Assembly (NCBI RefSeq): GCF_028023555.1
Contig: NZ_JAQIOY010000001.1
Location: 558,001 to 622,000 of the forward strand
Length of the DNA: 64,000 bases
From: Thalassococcus_A lentus
Lineage (GTDB): Bacteria > Pseudomonadota > Alphaproteobacteria > Rhodobacterales > Rhodobacteraceae
Reading direction: 5' to 3'
Part shown: one piece after another, positions 1 to 7,813 of the stretch
Layout of the letters: the number at the start of each line of letters is the position of its first letter
Numbering within the stretch: the first letter of the stretch is position 1
Notes under the pieces: generated by a model
What the model was told of the DNA's origin: nothing
Databases searched by the model: none
The model's input: the letters and a program-made list of their open reading frames with translations, nothing else
Program-made: the position numbers and the translations under genes

Positions 1-781
1 CCTTGAACGTTGGCATGTCTGGGAATGTCGGGTCACGTACAATGTTGCCATCGGCGTCCAGTGCGCCCCAGGACATCATTGGAACCGCTGTGCCTGCTTC
101 GACCAGAGGTGTCACACCCTTCAGGAAGGACGACGACGTCTGGTAGTCGATGTTTGCTTCGCCGCGTTCGAACATCAGGCGGCCGTCGCCGCGACCCTTG
201 ATGCCAAAGACAGGCTCAACATTCAGACCCAGCATTTCCCATGCCAGCAGCGGCACAAGGTCAAGACGGGTTGCGCCTTGCGAGCCATAGATGAAATCTG
301 TGTCCCGCAGACCAGAGGCATCGAGACCGTCCATTTTGCCAGCCAGTTCTGGTGGCAGATAGGCAACGCCGCCTGTGCCCGAGGCCAGAACAACGTTCCA
401 ATCGTTGTATTCATAGCGAACGCGCGGATCACCCAGAAGATAGGGGAACTGAGTGGAGCCGGACGAGCCAAAGATCAGCGTGCCTTCGCTGTCTTCAAAA
501 GACTGTTCCTGGAACCAGTTCGCGCCTTTGGTTGATCCCGCGCCCGGCATAAACTTGACGACAACTGTTGGCTGGCCAGGAAGCGCTTCGGACAGAAGCG
601 GGGCGTAGAAGTTGGCCCATTTGGCCGAACCGCCGGTTTCCGAGAAGGGGATTACCCACTCCACGGTCTTCCCGGAAAGGTCGATGCCGTGACCGCCTGC
701 GGTTGCAGAGGTCGCAAAGCTTGCCGCTGCTGCGGCCACAAGGCTCATTGCCACGCGACGCGTGGTTTTCATGAAGTTCAT
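1..781 (-). CDS. TctC-family tripartite tricarboxylate transporter substrate-binding protein (partial, C-terminus beyond window)
   Basis: Reading leftwards from an ATG with a strong GGGAGG ribosome site, the frame stays open to the window edge (260 codons), so the C-terminus is missing. Residues 1-28 form a signal peptide (MNFMKTTRR, an alanine-rich core, then ATAGG), implying a periplasmic protein. The mature start contains VEWVIPFSETGGSAKW, then VVVKFMPGAGSTKGANW and a GTLIFGSSGS segment. This is the order seen in TctC/Bug solute-binding proteins, which deliver carboxylates to a TctAB membrane pair. The TctAB genes would lie left of the window. A two-component pair of the TctD/TctE type is transcribed divergently 119 bases away and probably controls this gene. 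The ligand cannot be told from sequence. Confidence 0.85.
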   Translation of the reverse strand, partial: MNFMKTTRRVAMSLVAAAAASFATSATAGGHGIDLSGKTVEWVIPFSETGGSAKWANFYAPLLSEALPGQPTVVVKFMPGAGSTKGANWFQEQSFEDSEGTLIFGSSGSTQFPYLLGDPRVRYEYNDWNVVLASGTGGVAYLPPELAGKMDGLDASGLRDTDFIYGSQGATRLDLVPLLAWEMLGLNVEPVFGIKGRGDGRLMFERGEANIDYQTSSSFLKGVTPLVEAGTAVPMMSWGALDADGNIVRDPTFPDMPTFK

Positions 782-900
782 AGTTTCCTCCCAATACATG
801 ATCCGGTTGATCAGATCACAAATCTCAAACGGGTGATTCCCGCCTTCGTACTGGCAGCCTAGAGGATGAAGCTTGCATCAAGCCTTCATCCCCGCGAAAA

Positions 901-1578
901 ATGATTGCTATGCGAATAACCGTGGTCGAAGACAATGAAGGCTTGCGCAAGGGCCTGACATACCGCCTTCAGGATGAAGGGCATTCCGTTGACGCCTTGT
1001 CTGACGGGTTGGAGGCGTCGAGCTTTCTGGGGCAGGAGGAAAGCGATCTTGTGGTTCTGGACATCAATTTGCCGGGCCAGACAGGATTGGATGTGCTGCG
1101 CGACATGCGCGCCCGCAATGATCACAGGCCGGTAATTTTGCTGACAGCCCGAGGCGAAACCGAAGACCGGGTTGTCGGGCTTGATGCGGGGGCGGATGAC
1201 TATCTGGTCAAACCCTTTGCAATGGACGAACTGGTTGCTCGTGTTCGGGCCTTGTCGCGGCGCGGTGCGGTCGCACCAAGACGCAGCATTGCGCTGGGCG
1301 CACTGGAATTGGAGCTGGAACCGCTGCAACTGATTGCTCCGGATGGCCCTTTGGATGTTCCGCGTCGTGAGCTTTCTGTGCTTTCGGCACTGGCCCGCAG
1401 TTCGGCATCTGCGATCAGCAAAACGCAGCTGCTTGACGCCGTCTACGGTGCGGGTGCGGACGCAGACGAAAAGGTGATTGAGGTCTACATTTCGCGGCTC
1501 CGCAAACGACTCGCTCCGCACGGGGTTTCCATCTCGGTTAAACGCGGCATTGGATATTCTCTTGAGGCCCGGGGATGA
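901..1578 (+). CDS. OmpR/TctD-type response regulator
   Basis: A 225-residue response regulator. The receiver domain occupies residues 4-120, with acidic residues E10/D11, phosphoacceptor D54 in LVVLDINLPG, T82 and K104 in LVKPF. A winged-helix DNA-binding domain follows (about 130-222), ending in the typical SRLRKRL recognition helix and RGIGYSL wing. Translation may start here or at the in-frame ATG nine bases on, which gives the commoner MRITVVEDN N-terminus; no strong ribosome site decides this. The stop overlaps the next start by four bases (ATGA), so regulator and kinase are translationally coupled. The divergent TctC gene suggests control of carboxylate uptake. Confidence 0.92.
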   Translation: MIAMRITVVEDNEGLRKGLTYRLQDEGHSVDALSDGLEASSFLGQEESDLVVLDINLPGQTGLDVLRDMRARNDHRPVILLTARGETEDRVVGLDAGADDYLVKPFAMDELVARVRALSRRGAVAPRRSIALGALELELEPLQLIAPDGPLDVPRRELSVLSALARSSASAISKTQLLDAVYGAGADADEKVIEVYISRLRKRLAPHGVSISVKRGIGYSLEARG

Positions 1579-2939
1579 CACGTCGCGTTTCGCTTAGGGC
1601 GCGTCTGACGTTGGTCATTCTGCCCCCTGTTCTGGGGGTCGCTTTGATTGCCGGGCTGTGGCAGTTGAACGGGGCCCGCGAAACAGCGGACGGTGTTTTC
1701 AACAAATCCATGCTTTCGGCCGCTGTTGCGGTTGCAAACGACGTTGCAATCTCGGGCGGGGATGCCCTGTCGCCGCGCACACGCGATATTCTGTCCAGCA
1801 CGTCTGGCGGGCAGGTGTTCTATCACGTTTTTGCTCCGGACGGTGTTATCGTTGCGGGCTATGCCACACCGCCTGTTGGTATTCCCCGGACAGGCGAAGA
1901 AAGCGCAGAGCCAACCTTTTTTCGGGCAGCATACCTCGGCCGGGATGTCAGTGGCGTGCGGTTGCAAACGCGCACGCAGATCGAAGGCTTTACCGGGCTA
2001 TTCACCACGACGGTTTGGCAAGACAGCGCCGTGCGCGAGGCATTTGTCCGAGATCTGATGATGCGTTCTTTGGTGGTTTCGATGTCGATTCTTGTCGCTT
2101 TGGCTTTGATCGTCTGGTTTGGGGTCAGGATCGGTTTGCGGCCTTTGCTGGACCTTGAGCAAGCCATTGCGCAGCGTTCAAGTGGTGACCTGTCTCCGAT
2201 CAAACGGGCGGTTCCGGCTGAAACAGAAGGGATTGTCGCCACATTGAATAGCCTGTTCGATCAGGTTTCCAGAAGCATGGCAGCGCAGTCCGAATTCATT
2301 GCAAACGCCGCGCACCAACTGCGTAATCCGATTGCTGGTGTTCTTGCTTTGGCCGAGTCTGTTGTTTCAGCCAGAACGGACGAACAGGTTCGGGAAAGGT
2401 CACGTGACCTTCTCGATGCAGCACAGAAAACGGCGGATCTGAGTAGCCGTTTGTTGATGTTGGAACGCGCTCAGTCTCTGTCGCAGGCCACAGCATTCAC
2501 CAAACTCGATTTGCAGTCTTCGCTTGGCAACTGGCTTGAGGCAGACAAGCGGTTCGGGCCGGATGGAATCGCGCTTCATCTGGATCTTGGCGAACAGCCG
2601 GCCAACGTCATGGCTGATCCGGTGATGTTGAGAGAGGCCATCGTGAACTTGCTAGACAATGCATGTTCTCATGGCGGGCCGGATCTGTCCGAAATTCGCG
2701 TCTCGGTTCGCAGCGGCAAAACCGAGCATGTAATCGCCGTGGCAGACAATGGCCGGGGCATTCCAGTACAAGATATGGAGCGTGCCATGATCCGTTTCGT
2801 TCAGTTGAACGACGCTGGATCAACGGGTCTCGGACTGTCGATAGTCCGTGCGATTGTGGAAGGACACAATGGTCGGATCAGTTTGGCGGACAACGATGGA
2901 GGCCTGGCCGTTCAGGTCACATTGCCGGCCGCTGCGTGA
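1575..2939 (+). CDS. TctE-like sensor histidine kinase
   Basis: A 454-residue inner-membrane kinase. A first membrane helix (about residues 10-30) and a second (about 165-187) enclose a periplasmic domain of about 135 residues resembling the two-component sensor kinase N-terminal domain of TctE. A short HAMP-like linker follows. The dimerisation motif is NAAHQLRNPI with phosphorylated H247. The ATPase has its N box around N358-N362, the G1 box DNGRGI near 391 and the G2 box GSTGLGLS near 417. It is the partner of the preceding regulator by overlap and gene order. The signal is probably the carboxylate imported by the divergent TctC-type system; that is inference from context only. Confidence 0.92.
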   Translation: MTRRVSLRARLTLVILPPVLGVALIAGLWQLNGARETADGVFNKSMLSAAVAVANDVAISGGDALSPRTRDILSSTSGGQVFYHVFAPDGVIVAGYATPPVGIPRTGEESAEPTFFRAAYLGRDVSGVRLQTRTQIEGFTGLFTTTVWQDSAVREAFVRDLMMRSLVVSMSILVALALIVWFGVRIGLRPLLDLEQAIAQRSSGDLSPIKRAVPAETEGIVATLNSLFDQVSRSMAAQSEFIANAAHQLRNPIAGVLALAESVVSARTDEQVRERSRDLLDAAQKTADLSSRLLMLERAQSLSQATAFTKLDLQSSLGNWLEADKRFGPDGIALHLDLGEQPANVMADPVMLREAIVNLLDNACSHGGPDLSEIRVSVRSGKTEHVIAVADNGRGIPVQDMERAMIRFVQLNDAGSTGLGLSIVRAIVEGHNGRISLADNDGGLAVQVTLPAAA

Positions 2940-3042
2940 TTGATGGAAAGAATCTCGGCGATCTGGGGTACGGTCTAATTGACAGAAGAAATTGCTTCCT
3001 TTGATACTGAGCTCACCGACACGCGATCCATTGGAGCATCGC

Positions 3043-5361
3043 ATGATTCCTGAAAAGGAAGTGATCCACGAGTTCTCGAATATCGGCCACAACAGTGGCG
3101 GCCGTAATTTTGCAGGATTTGCCGCGCTTTCTTCGAGCCCCGTTCGTGAATTGGATCCGCGCGCGGCCCAGCGACTGGAATTGTCCGCTGGGGATCTGTT
3201 TCAAATTGATGTGACGCGCCATGCAGGCCGTGTGGCGCTTCTGGCCTTTGGGCATCGTGGTGAGCGACGCGAAGCCGCTATCGGTTTGGGCGCACTGCAC
3301 CCTTTGAACCTAGGCGCGTTCGAGAGCGCGGCATTGCTCGGTTGGATCACGGCGAAAGGCGGAGAAGCCGATGCGTTGTCCGCCATCATTCTGGATACGA
3401 TGGATGAGCCTCTAATACTGCGAGTATCCGAGCCAATGACCATTTGGCTGGCACATCTGCAGGAAAGAGACGGGCTGGTCTTGGGCGACGCTGCTGGCCC
3501 GGTCAAATACTGGCATCAGGCGGCCGAAGGCCGGTTCGCGTTGCCCGATCCGCTCGGTCACATTCGTGAGGAATTCACGGTCGGCCGTGGAACCGCGCGC
3601 GCCTATGAATTGCACGCAGGCGACTATGTCCAGATCATCGATGCCGAGGGGCAGCAGTGTTCTGATTTTCAGGCGCTTCGGCTGCGTGGTTTGGACAAGG
3701 GGCAAGAGTGGGCGATCGACAGCACGGCAACCCGTTCCATGGTGCGACGGGCCTATCCCGGCCCCGGTCTGCTGGACAAGTTTTTCGATGCAGAAATGCG
3801 GCCGTTGTTCCGGGTTGTGCAAGACACCTGTGGACGACACGACACGTTTGGTCTCGCCTGCACGGCTCGTGGGTACGAGGAACGCGGTTACCCCGGCCAT
3901 CTGAATTGCTCTGATAATATTTCCGAGGCTTTGGCGCCATTTGGTGTGGCCCGCCGCTCGGCTTGGCCTGCAATCAATTTCTTCTGGAATACGTGGATGG
4001 ATGCGCACCACCAGATCCAGACCGAAGAATCCCATTCCCGTCCCGGGGATTATGTTGCGCTTCAGGCCATGGATGACATGGCCTGTGTCACGACAGCCTG
4101 CCCAGATGACATTGACCCGATCAATGGTTGGAACCCCACAGATATCCACGTCCGGATTTATAGTCCGGAGACCCGTATTCAACGGGCTGTGGGTTATCGT
4201 AAAAAAGAAGATGCCGCGATGAAGATCAGTCAACATTCTGCCTTTCATCCGCGCCTTTCGGCCCTGACCGAGCATTTCGCGCCAGCCCGCGATTTATGGG
4301 CTGCGGTTTCCTTTCCCGCTGATGGGAGCATTGGGGAATACTGGGCCTGTCGTGAAGCGGCGACGCTTCAGGATATGAGCAGCCTGCGCAAGGTAGACGT
4401 GATCGGCCCTGATGCTGAACGCTTGCTGCAAAACGCTATGACCCGAGACATCGCGCGGTTGGCGCAATGGCGTGGCACGTATTCACTGATGTGCGATTCA
4501 AGCGGCGAAGTGATTGACGATGGCACCTTGTTCAGGCTTGGCCCTCAATTGTACCGCTGGTGCTGTGGAACAGAAGAGAGTGCCCGGTGGTTGGAGAAAC
4601 TGGCCAAGGATGGCGGATTTCAGGTCCGCATTCACGATCTTGGCGGATCGCTGCCAAATCTGGCGCTTCAAGGGCCCAAATCCAGGGACATATTGCGCAA
4701 GGTTGTCTTTACGCAGCCGCATGTGCCCGCGCTGGATCAGTTGAAATGGTTTGGTGTCACGATTGCGCGCCTGCACACGCGCGAGGGATCGCCCTTCATG
4801 TTGGCGCGGAGCGGGTACACAGGTGAACTGGGCTATGAGATCTTTTGCGCGCAGTCAGATGCGTTGGATATCTGGGATGCTCTTTCTGAGGCGGGCGCTG
4901 AACACGGCATGAAGCCGATGGGTACAGAAGCGCTGGACATGATCAGAATCGAGGCAGGTCTGGCCAGCGCGTCCGAATTCGCGCCGGGCCATGACGCATT
5001 GGAGGCCGGTCTGGGGTTCGCAGTGGATATGCGGAAACAGGACTTCATCGGGAAATCGGCTTTGGCTCGGAATGCAACTGCACCGAGGCGTGTGATGCGT
5101 GGGCTTTTGCTGAATTGCGACGATGTTCCGGCATCTGGCGCGCCAGTTTTCGCGGATGAAAGGCAGGTGGGCATTGTGACCTCGGCCACCCGATCGCCGA
5201 TGTTTGAACGGGCAATTGCCATGGCGCGGCTGACCGTTGAGCATGCAGAGCCCGGAGTCGAACTGGAGGTCGGCCAACTGGATGGCCGGATGAAACGGCT
5301 CAGCGCAACGGTGACCACGATTCCATTTTACGATCCGAAACGGGAAAGGGCGCGGGCGTAG
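3043..5361 (+). CDS. DUF1989 / GcvT fusion protein (aminomethyltransferase-family)
   Basis: A 772-residue protein starting at an ATG with GGAG seven bases upstream; the frame is open back to a TTG at 2992 that I do not favour. The N-terminal half carries a DUF1989 (urea-carboxylase-associated) domain at about 180-395, with GQQCSDFQAL, DTCGRHDTF and GHLNCSDN cysteine motifs. Residues 35-170 look like a degenerate second copy (LSAGDLFQID resembles HAGDYVQII). From about 415 it is a GcvT-type folate-binding domain: GTYSLMCDSSGEVIDDG, ARSGYTGELGYEIF, and a C-terminal barrel ending near 770. GcvT relatives move one-carbon units from glycine, sarcosine or dimethylglycine to tetrahydrofolate. The substrate here is unknown. 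Confidence 0.85.
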   Translation: MIPEKEVIHEFSNIGHNSGGRNFAGFAALSSSPVRELDPRAAQRLELSAGDLFQIDVTRHAGRVALLAFGHRGERREAAIGLGALHPLNLGAFESAALLGWITAKGGEADALSAIILDTMDEPLILRVSEPMTIWLAHLQERDGLVLGDAAGPVKYWHQAAEGRFALPDPLGHIREEFTVGRGTARAYELHAGDYVQIIDAEGQQCSDFQALRLRGLDKGQEWAIDSTATRSMVRRAYPGPGLLDKFFDAEMRPLFRVVQDTCGRHDTFGLACTARGYEERGYPGHLNCSDNISEALAPFGVARRSAWPAINFFWNTWMDAHHQIQTEESHSRPGDYVALQAMDDMACVTTACPDDIDPINGWNPTDIHVRIYSPETRIQRAVGYRKKEDAAMKISQHSAFHPRLSALTEHFAPARDLWAAVSFPADGSIGEYWACREAATLQDMSSLRKVDVIGPDAERLLQNAMTRDIARLAQWRGTYSLMCDSSGEVIDDGTLFRLGPQLYRWCCGTEESARWLEKLAKDGGFQVRIHDLGGSLPNLALQGPKSRDILRKVVFTQPHVPALDQLKWFGVTIARLHTREGSPFMLARSGYTGELGYEIFCAQSDALDIWDALSEAGAEHGMKPMGTEALDMIRIEAGLASASEFAPGHDALEAGLGFAVDMRKQDFIGKSALARNATAPRRVMRGLLLNCDDVPASGAPVFADERQVGIVTSATRSPMFERAIAMARLTVEHAEPGVELEVGQLDGRMKRLSATVTTIPFYDPKRERARA

Positions 5362-5383
5362 CGGCTTCTGATGAAACCCGTTT

Positions 5384-6214
5384 TCAAAAGGTTGCCTGCG
5401 CAGACATGGCCAGCGCGCCATCGTGCCGTTTGGCCCAAAGCTCTGCGGTGTCATTGGCCCGACGTCCCTCGATTGAGAATGCAGTCAGCCCGGCGATTGG
5501 GGCCAGCCCCCGAAAGGTGAAGGTCTTGGGCGATTTGCCGACTTGTCTTGCTGCCAGATCGACCAGCAAAGTGGCGGTCAGAGGCCCATGAAAAACCAAT
5601 CCGTCATATCCTTCGACCGAGCGCGCGTAGTCGACATCGTAGTGAATTCTATGGCCGTTGAAGGTCAGGGCAGAATACCGGAACAACAATGCCTGATTAG
5701 GTGAAACCCGTTCAGAAAATGCAGCGTCGTCTGGTGCGGCCTTGGGTGTGGGCGTTGGCGCAGCGGGATCCGGATCTTCGCGATAGACGATGTCATGCTC
5801 TTCGGTCATCGCGCGCACATCGTTCTGGAAAATTTCGTGTTGAACGGTGACGAAACACAGCTTTCCGGTCCGACCGTCTTTTTCTTGGACCGATTTGATT
5901 GTCGATTTCTTGATGGCTTCCTGACCGATGATCAGCGGCGTTTCAAAGGATAGCCGTCCGCCGGCCCACATACGACGAGGCAGGGCAACGGGTGGTAGAA
6001 AACCGCCGCGTTTCGGATGTGCGTCGCGGCCCAACTCGCTGGCCCGCTTTGCTTCAAGAAAGTACAGCCAATGCCACAAGGGCGGGAGGGTATCGCCATC
6101 CTGCAAGCTCGGTTCGATATCCAGTGTTGCCTGCATGAACTGAGAGGGCTGACATCTGAGAATGTCTACGCTCTGTGTTGTTCGGCCGACCCAATCCTGA
6201 AGTGTGCTTGTCAC
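5384..6214 (-). CDS. FAS1-like dehydratase / MaoC-family acyl-CoA hydratase
   Basis: About 276 residues if the GTG start (VTSTLQDWVGR) is used; it has AAGG ten bases upstream. An upstream ATG at 6301 would add 29 residues but would swallow the divergent promoter region. The N-terminal hotdog half (to about 130) carries PPLWHWLYF and PRRMWAGGRLSF. The C-terminal half carries FRYSALTFNGHRIHYD and GLVFHGPLTATLL, typical of the FAS1-like dehydratase group that includes mesaconyl-C4-CoA and 3-methylfumaryl-CoA hydratases. It lies divergent from a MarR regulator and near a crotonase, which suggests breakdown of an acyl-CoA. The exact substrate is not visible. Confidence 0.8.
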   Translation of the reverse strand: MTSTLQDWVGRTTQSVDILRCQPSQFMQATLDIEPSLQDGDTLPPLWHWLYFLEAKRASELGRDAHPKRGGFLPPVALPRRMWAGGRLSFETPLIIGQEAIKKSTIKSVQEKDGRTGKLCFVTVQHEIFQNDVRAMTEEHDIVYREDPDPAAPTPTPKAAPDDAAFSERVSPNQALLFRYSALTFNGHRIHYDVDYARSVEGYDGLVFHGPLTATLLVDLAARQVGKSPKTFTFRGLAPIAGLTAFSIEGRRANDTAELWAKRHDGALAMSAQATF

Positions 6215-6318
6215 GCCTGTGCCTTTTCGTTTCGAAACCTCGAACAGGTTAGGTATAGCGGCAAATTGCGTTCTGCAAACCGCAGGCAACCGATCGGACA
6301 AGTCTGTTCAAGGAATAA

Positions 6319-6335
6319 TTGTTTACCCTCGTAAC
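6319..6335. promoter_or_regulatory. Candidate MarR operator between hydratase and marR
   Basis: The sequence TTGTT-N7-GTAAC contains an imperfect dyad GTTT-N7-TAAC. The same spaced motif occurs at 7669-7685 in front of the crotonase gene. Its position, 42 bases before the marR start and about 105 before the hydratase start, suits autorepression and control of both divergent genes. Inferred from sequence only. Confidence 0.4.
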
Positions 6336-6376
6336 AAACTGCCGATATGGTGCTTTAATCAAGTAGGAGACGTGCG

Positions 6377-6841
6377 ATGTCCAAACACGCTTTGGAGGAA
6401 GCCTCGGATAACGGGGCGACCGATCTGGAAGATCTGATCGGCTATAATCTCAAGCGCGCCTACATCATTGTACAATCCGGCTTTCGGGATGCGCAGGGCG
6501 AAGGTGGCTTTTCTCCGCGTGTCTTCACCGCGTTGGCGCTGACGGTCAAATTTCCCAACATCACTCAAAGTGCGCTTGCCCGAAAAATGGGAATTGAGCG
6601 ATCGGGACTGGTCGCAATCGTCGATGAACTCGAAAGCAAGGCGCTCCTTGCGCGGGCGCGTGTGCCGGGCGATCGCCGGGTACAGGCGCTTGTGCCAACA
6701 GAAGCCGGGCAACAGGCCTATGACGCGGCCATGGCATCCGTGCGCGCCCACGAGCAAGACGTGTTTTCGAACATGAGCGAGTCTGAAAAGAAGACGCTAT
6801 TGGACCTGCTGCGGAAAGTTCGGAAAAACGAGGTTTCCTGA
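6377..6841 (+). CDS. MarR-family transcriptional regulator
   Basis: 154 residues with a winged-helix centre: SPRVFTALALTVKFPNITQSALARKMGIERSG is the helix-turn-helix (about 50-80), and the wing is ARVPGDRRVQALVPTEAG (about 95-115). Flanking helices at both ends would form the dimer interface. GGAG lies before the ATG. MarR proteins usually repress neighbouring genes and release DNA on binding a small aromatic or acyl-CoA ligand. The divergent hydratase and the downstream, oppositely oriented crotonase share a candidate operator, so this is likely a local repressor of a small acyl-CoA degradation set. Confidence 0.9.
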   Translation: MSKHALEEASDNGATDLEDLIGYNLKRAYIIVQSGFRDAQGEGGFSPRVFTALALTVKFPNITQSALARKMGIERSGLVAIVDELESKALLARARVPGDRRVQALVPTEAGQQAYDAAMASVRAHEQDVFSNMSESEKKTLLDLLRKVRKNEVS

Positions 6842-6856
6842 GGATCTCACGCGCGG

Positions 6857-7639
6857 TTAGCGAAATTTTGGTGGGCGTTTTTCCAAAAACGCGCGCAACC
6901 CTTCCTTTGCCCCATCAGATGTCTGGGACATGGCGGCTGCCAGGCTTTCGGTGAAGAGCCCTTCTGCGCGGGGCATGTCCTGAATGCGCGGAATAGCCTG
7001 CATCATCAGGTAGTTCGAGAACGGCGCGTTGTCCGCGATCTTGCGGGCCAGTTTCTGTGCCAGTGGCATGCCTTCGCCTGCCTCTACTGCGTAGTGCGCC
7101 AGTCCCAAGGGGACCGCTTGATCTGCACCATAACTGCGACCGGTCAACATCATTTCCCGCATACGATCTGCCCCGATCAGTCGCCCGACGCGGACGGTGG
7201 CGCCACCGCCCACAAAAATGCCGCGCCGGCCTTCGGGCAATTGAAACCGGACGTCTGGTTCTGCGATGCGCACATGGGTCGATGCTGCGATTTCAAGACC
7301 GCCGCCAATAACCGCTCCGTTCAGAACAGAGATCACAGGCAGACCGCCAAATTCGATAAGGTCGGAAACCCTGTGCCAGTTGCGCGAATGATAAACGCCA
7401 GCGATTGGTTCGCGCTGTTCGTGTTCTGCCAGATCCAATCCGGAACAGAAGTGCCCGCCGCTGCCTGTCAGAATAACTGCGTTGATGCCCTCCGGCGGGT
7501 TTGAGAAGAAGGCGTCTAGCTCATCCACAAGCGCGTCGTTCATCGCATTGCGCTTGTCCGGTCTGTCAAAGGTCAGCGTGGCGATATCACCGTCCAACCG
7601 GATTTGGATGACGTCTTTGTCTGCGGGTTTTTCCGACAT
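6857..7639 (-). CDS. Enoyl-CoA hydratase/isomerase (crotonase family)
   Basis: 260 residues with a crotonase fold throughout. The oxyanion-hole segments are GGHFCSGLDLAEHE (about 65-78) and VLNGAVIGGGLEIAASTHVRIAE (about 105-128), followed by FQLPEGRRGIFVGGGA. The C-terminal segment AFLEKRPPKF is typical of bacterial enoyl-CoA hydratases. It has its own upstream region carrying the motif shared with the marR promoter. It is tail-to-tail with marR, 15 bases apart. The substrate is unknown; together with the FAS1-like hydratase it suggests a short acyl-CoA or aromatic-side-chain pathway. Confidence 0.88.
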   Translation of the reverse strand: MSEKPADKDVIQIRLDGDIATLTFDRPDKRNAMNDALVDELDAFFSNPPEGINAVILTGSGGHFCSGLDLAEHEQREPIAGVYHSRNWHRVSDLIEFGGLPVISVLNGAVIGGGLEIAASTHVRIAEPDVRFQLPEGRRGIFVGGGATVRVGRLIGADRMREMMLTGRSYGADQAVPLGLAHYAVEAGEGMPLAQKLARKIADNAPFSNYLMMQAIPRIQDMPRAEGLFTESLAAAMSQTSDGAKEGLRAFLEKRPPKFR

Positions 7640-7668
7640 TTCTGGACCTTCCTGAGCGCACTTGTAAT

Positions 7669-7685
7669 TTGTTATAGTCTGTAAC
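7669..7685. promoter_or_regulatory. Candidate MarR operator upstream of crotonase
   Basis: TTGTT-N7-GTAAC, containing a perfect GTTA-N7-TAAC dyad, lies 30 bases before the crotonase start. It matches the motif at 6319-6335 in front of the MarR gene. Its function is inferred from this recurrence. Confidence 0.4.
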
Positions 7686-7765
7686 GGTTTTTCTGTATAG
7701 CGGATTGGTGACAGCCTTTGCGCGAAAAGCGCGAATTATCTGCAGCTTTACGACGCAGCCTTTAA

Positions 7766-7786
7766 TCCCGACAATAATCATCGGGA
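7766..7786. promoter_or_regulatory. Perfect inverted repeat upstream of ferric-iron permease
   Basis: TCCCGA-N9-TCGGGA is a perfect dyad with a nine-base AT-rich centre, 27 bases before the first possible start of the permease. Its core (GACAA at the left, TC at the right) and its N9 spacing resemble the box before the iron-binding protein gene at 10611-10629. It could be a related iron-responsive operator or simply a leader hairpin. Confidence 0.35.
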
Positions 7787-7813
7787 CTGTTCGTCGCTCC
7801 GGTTCCAAGCTAC

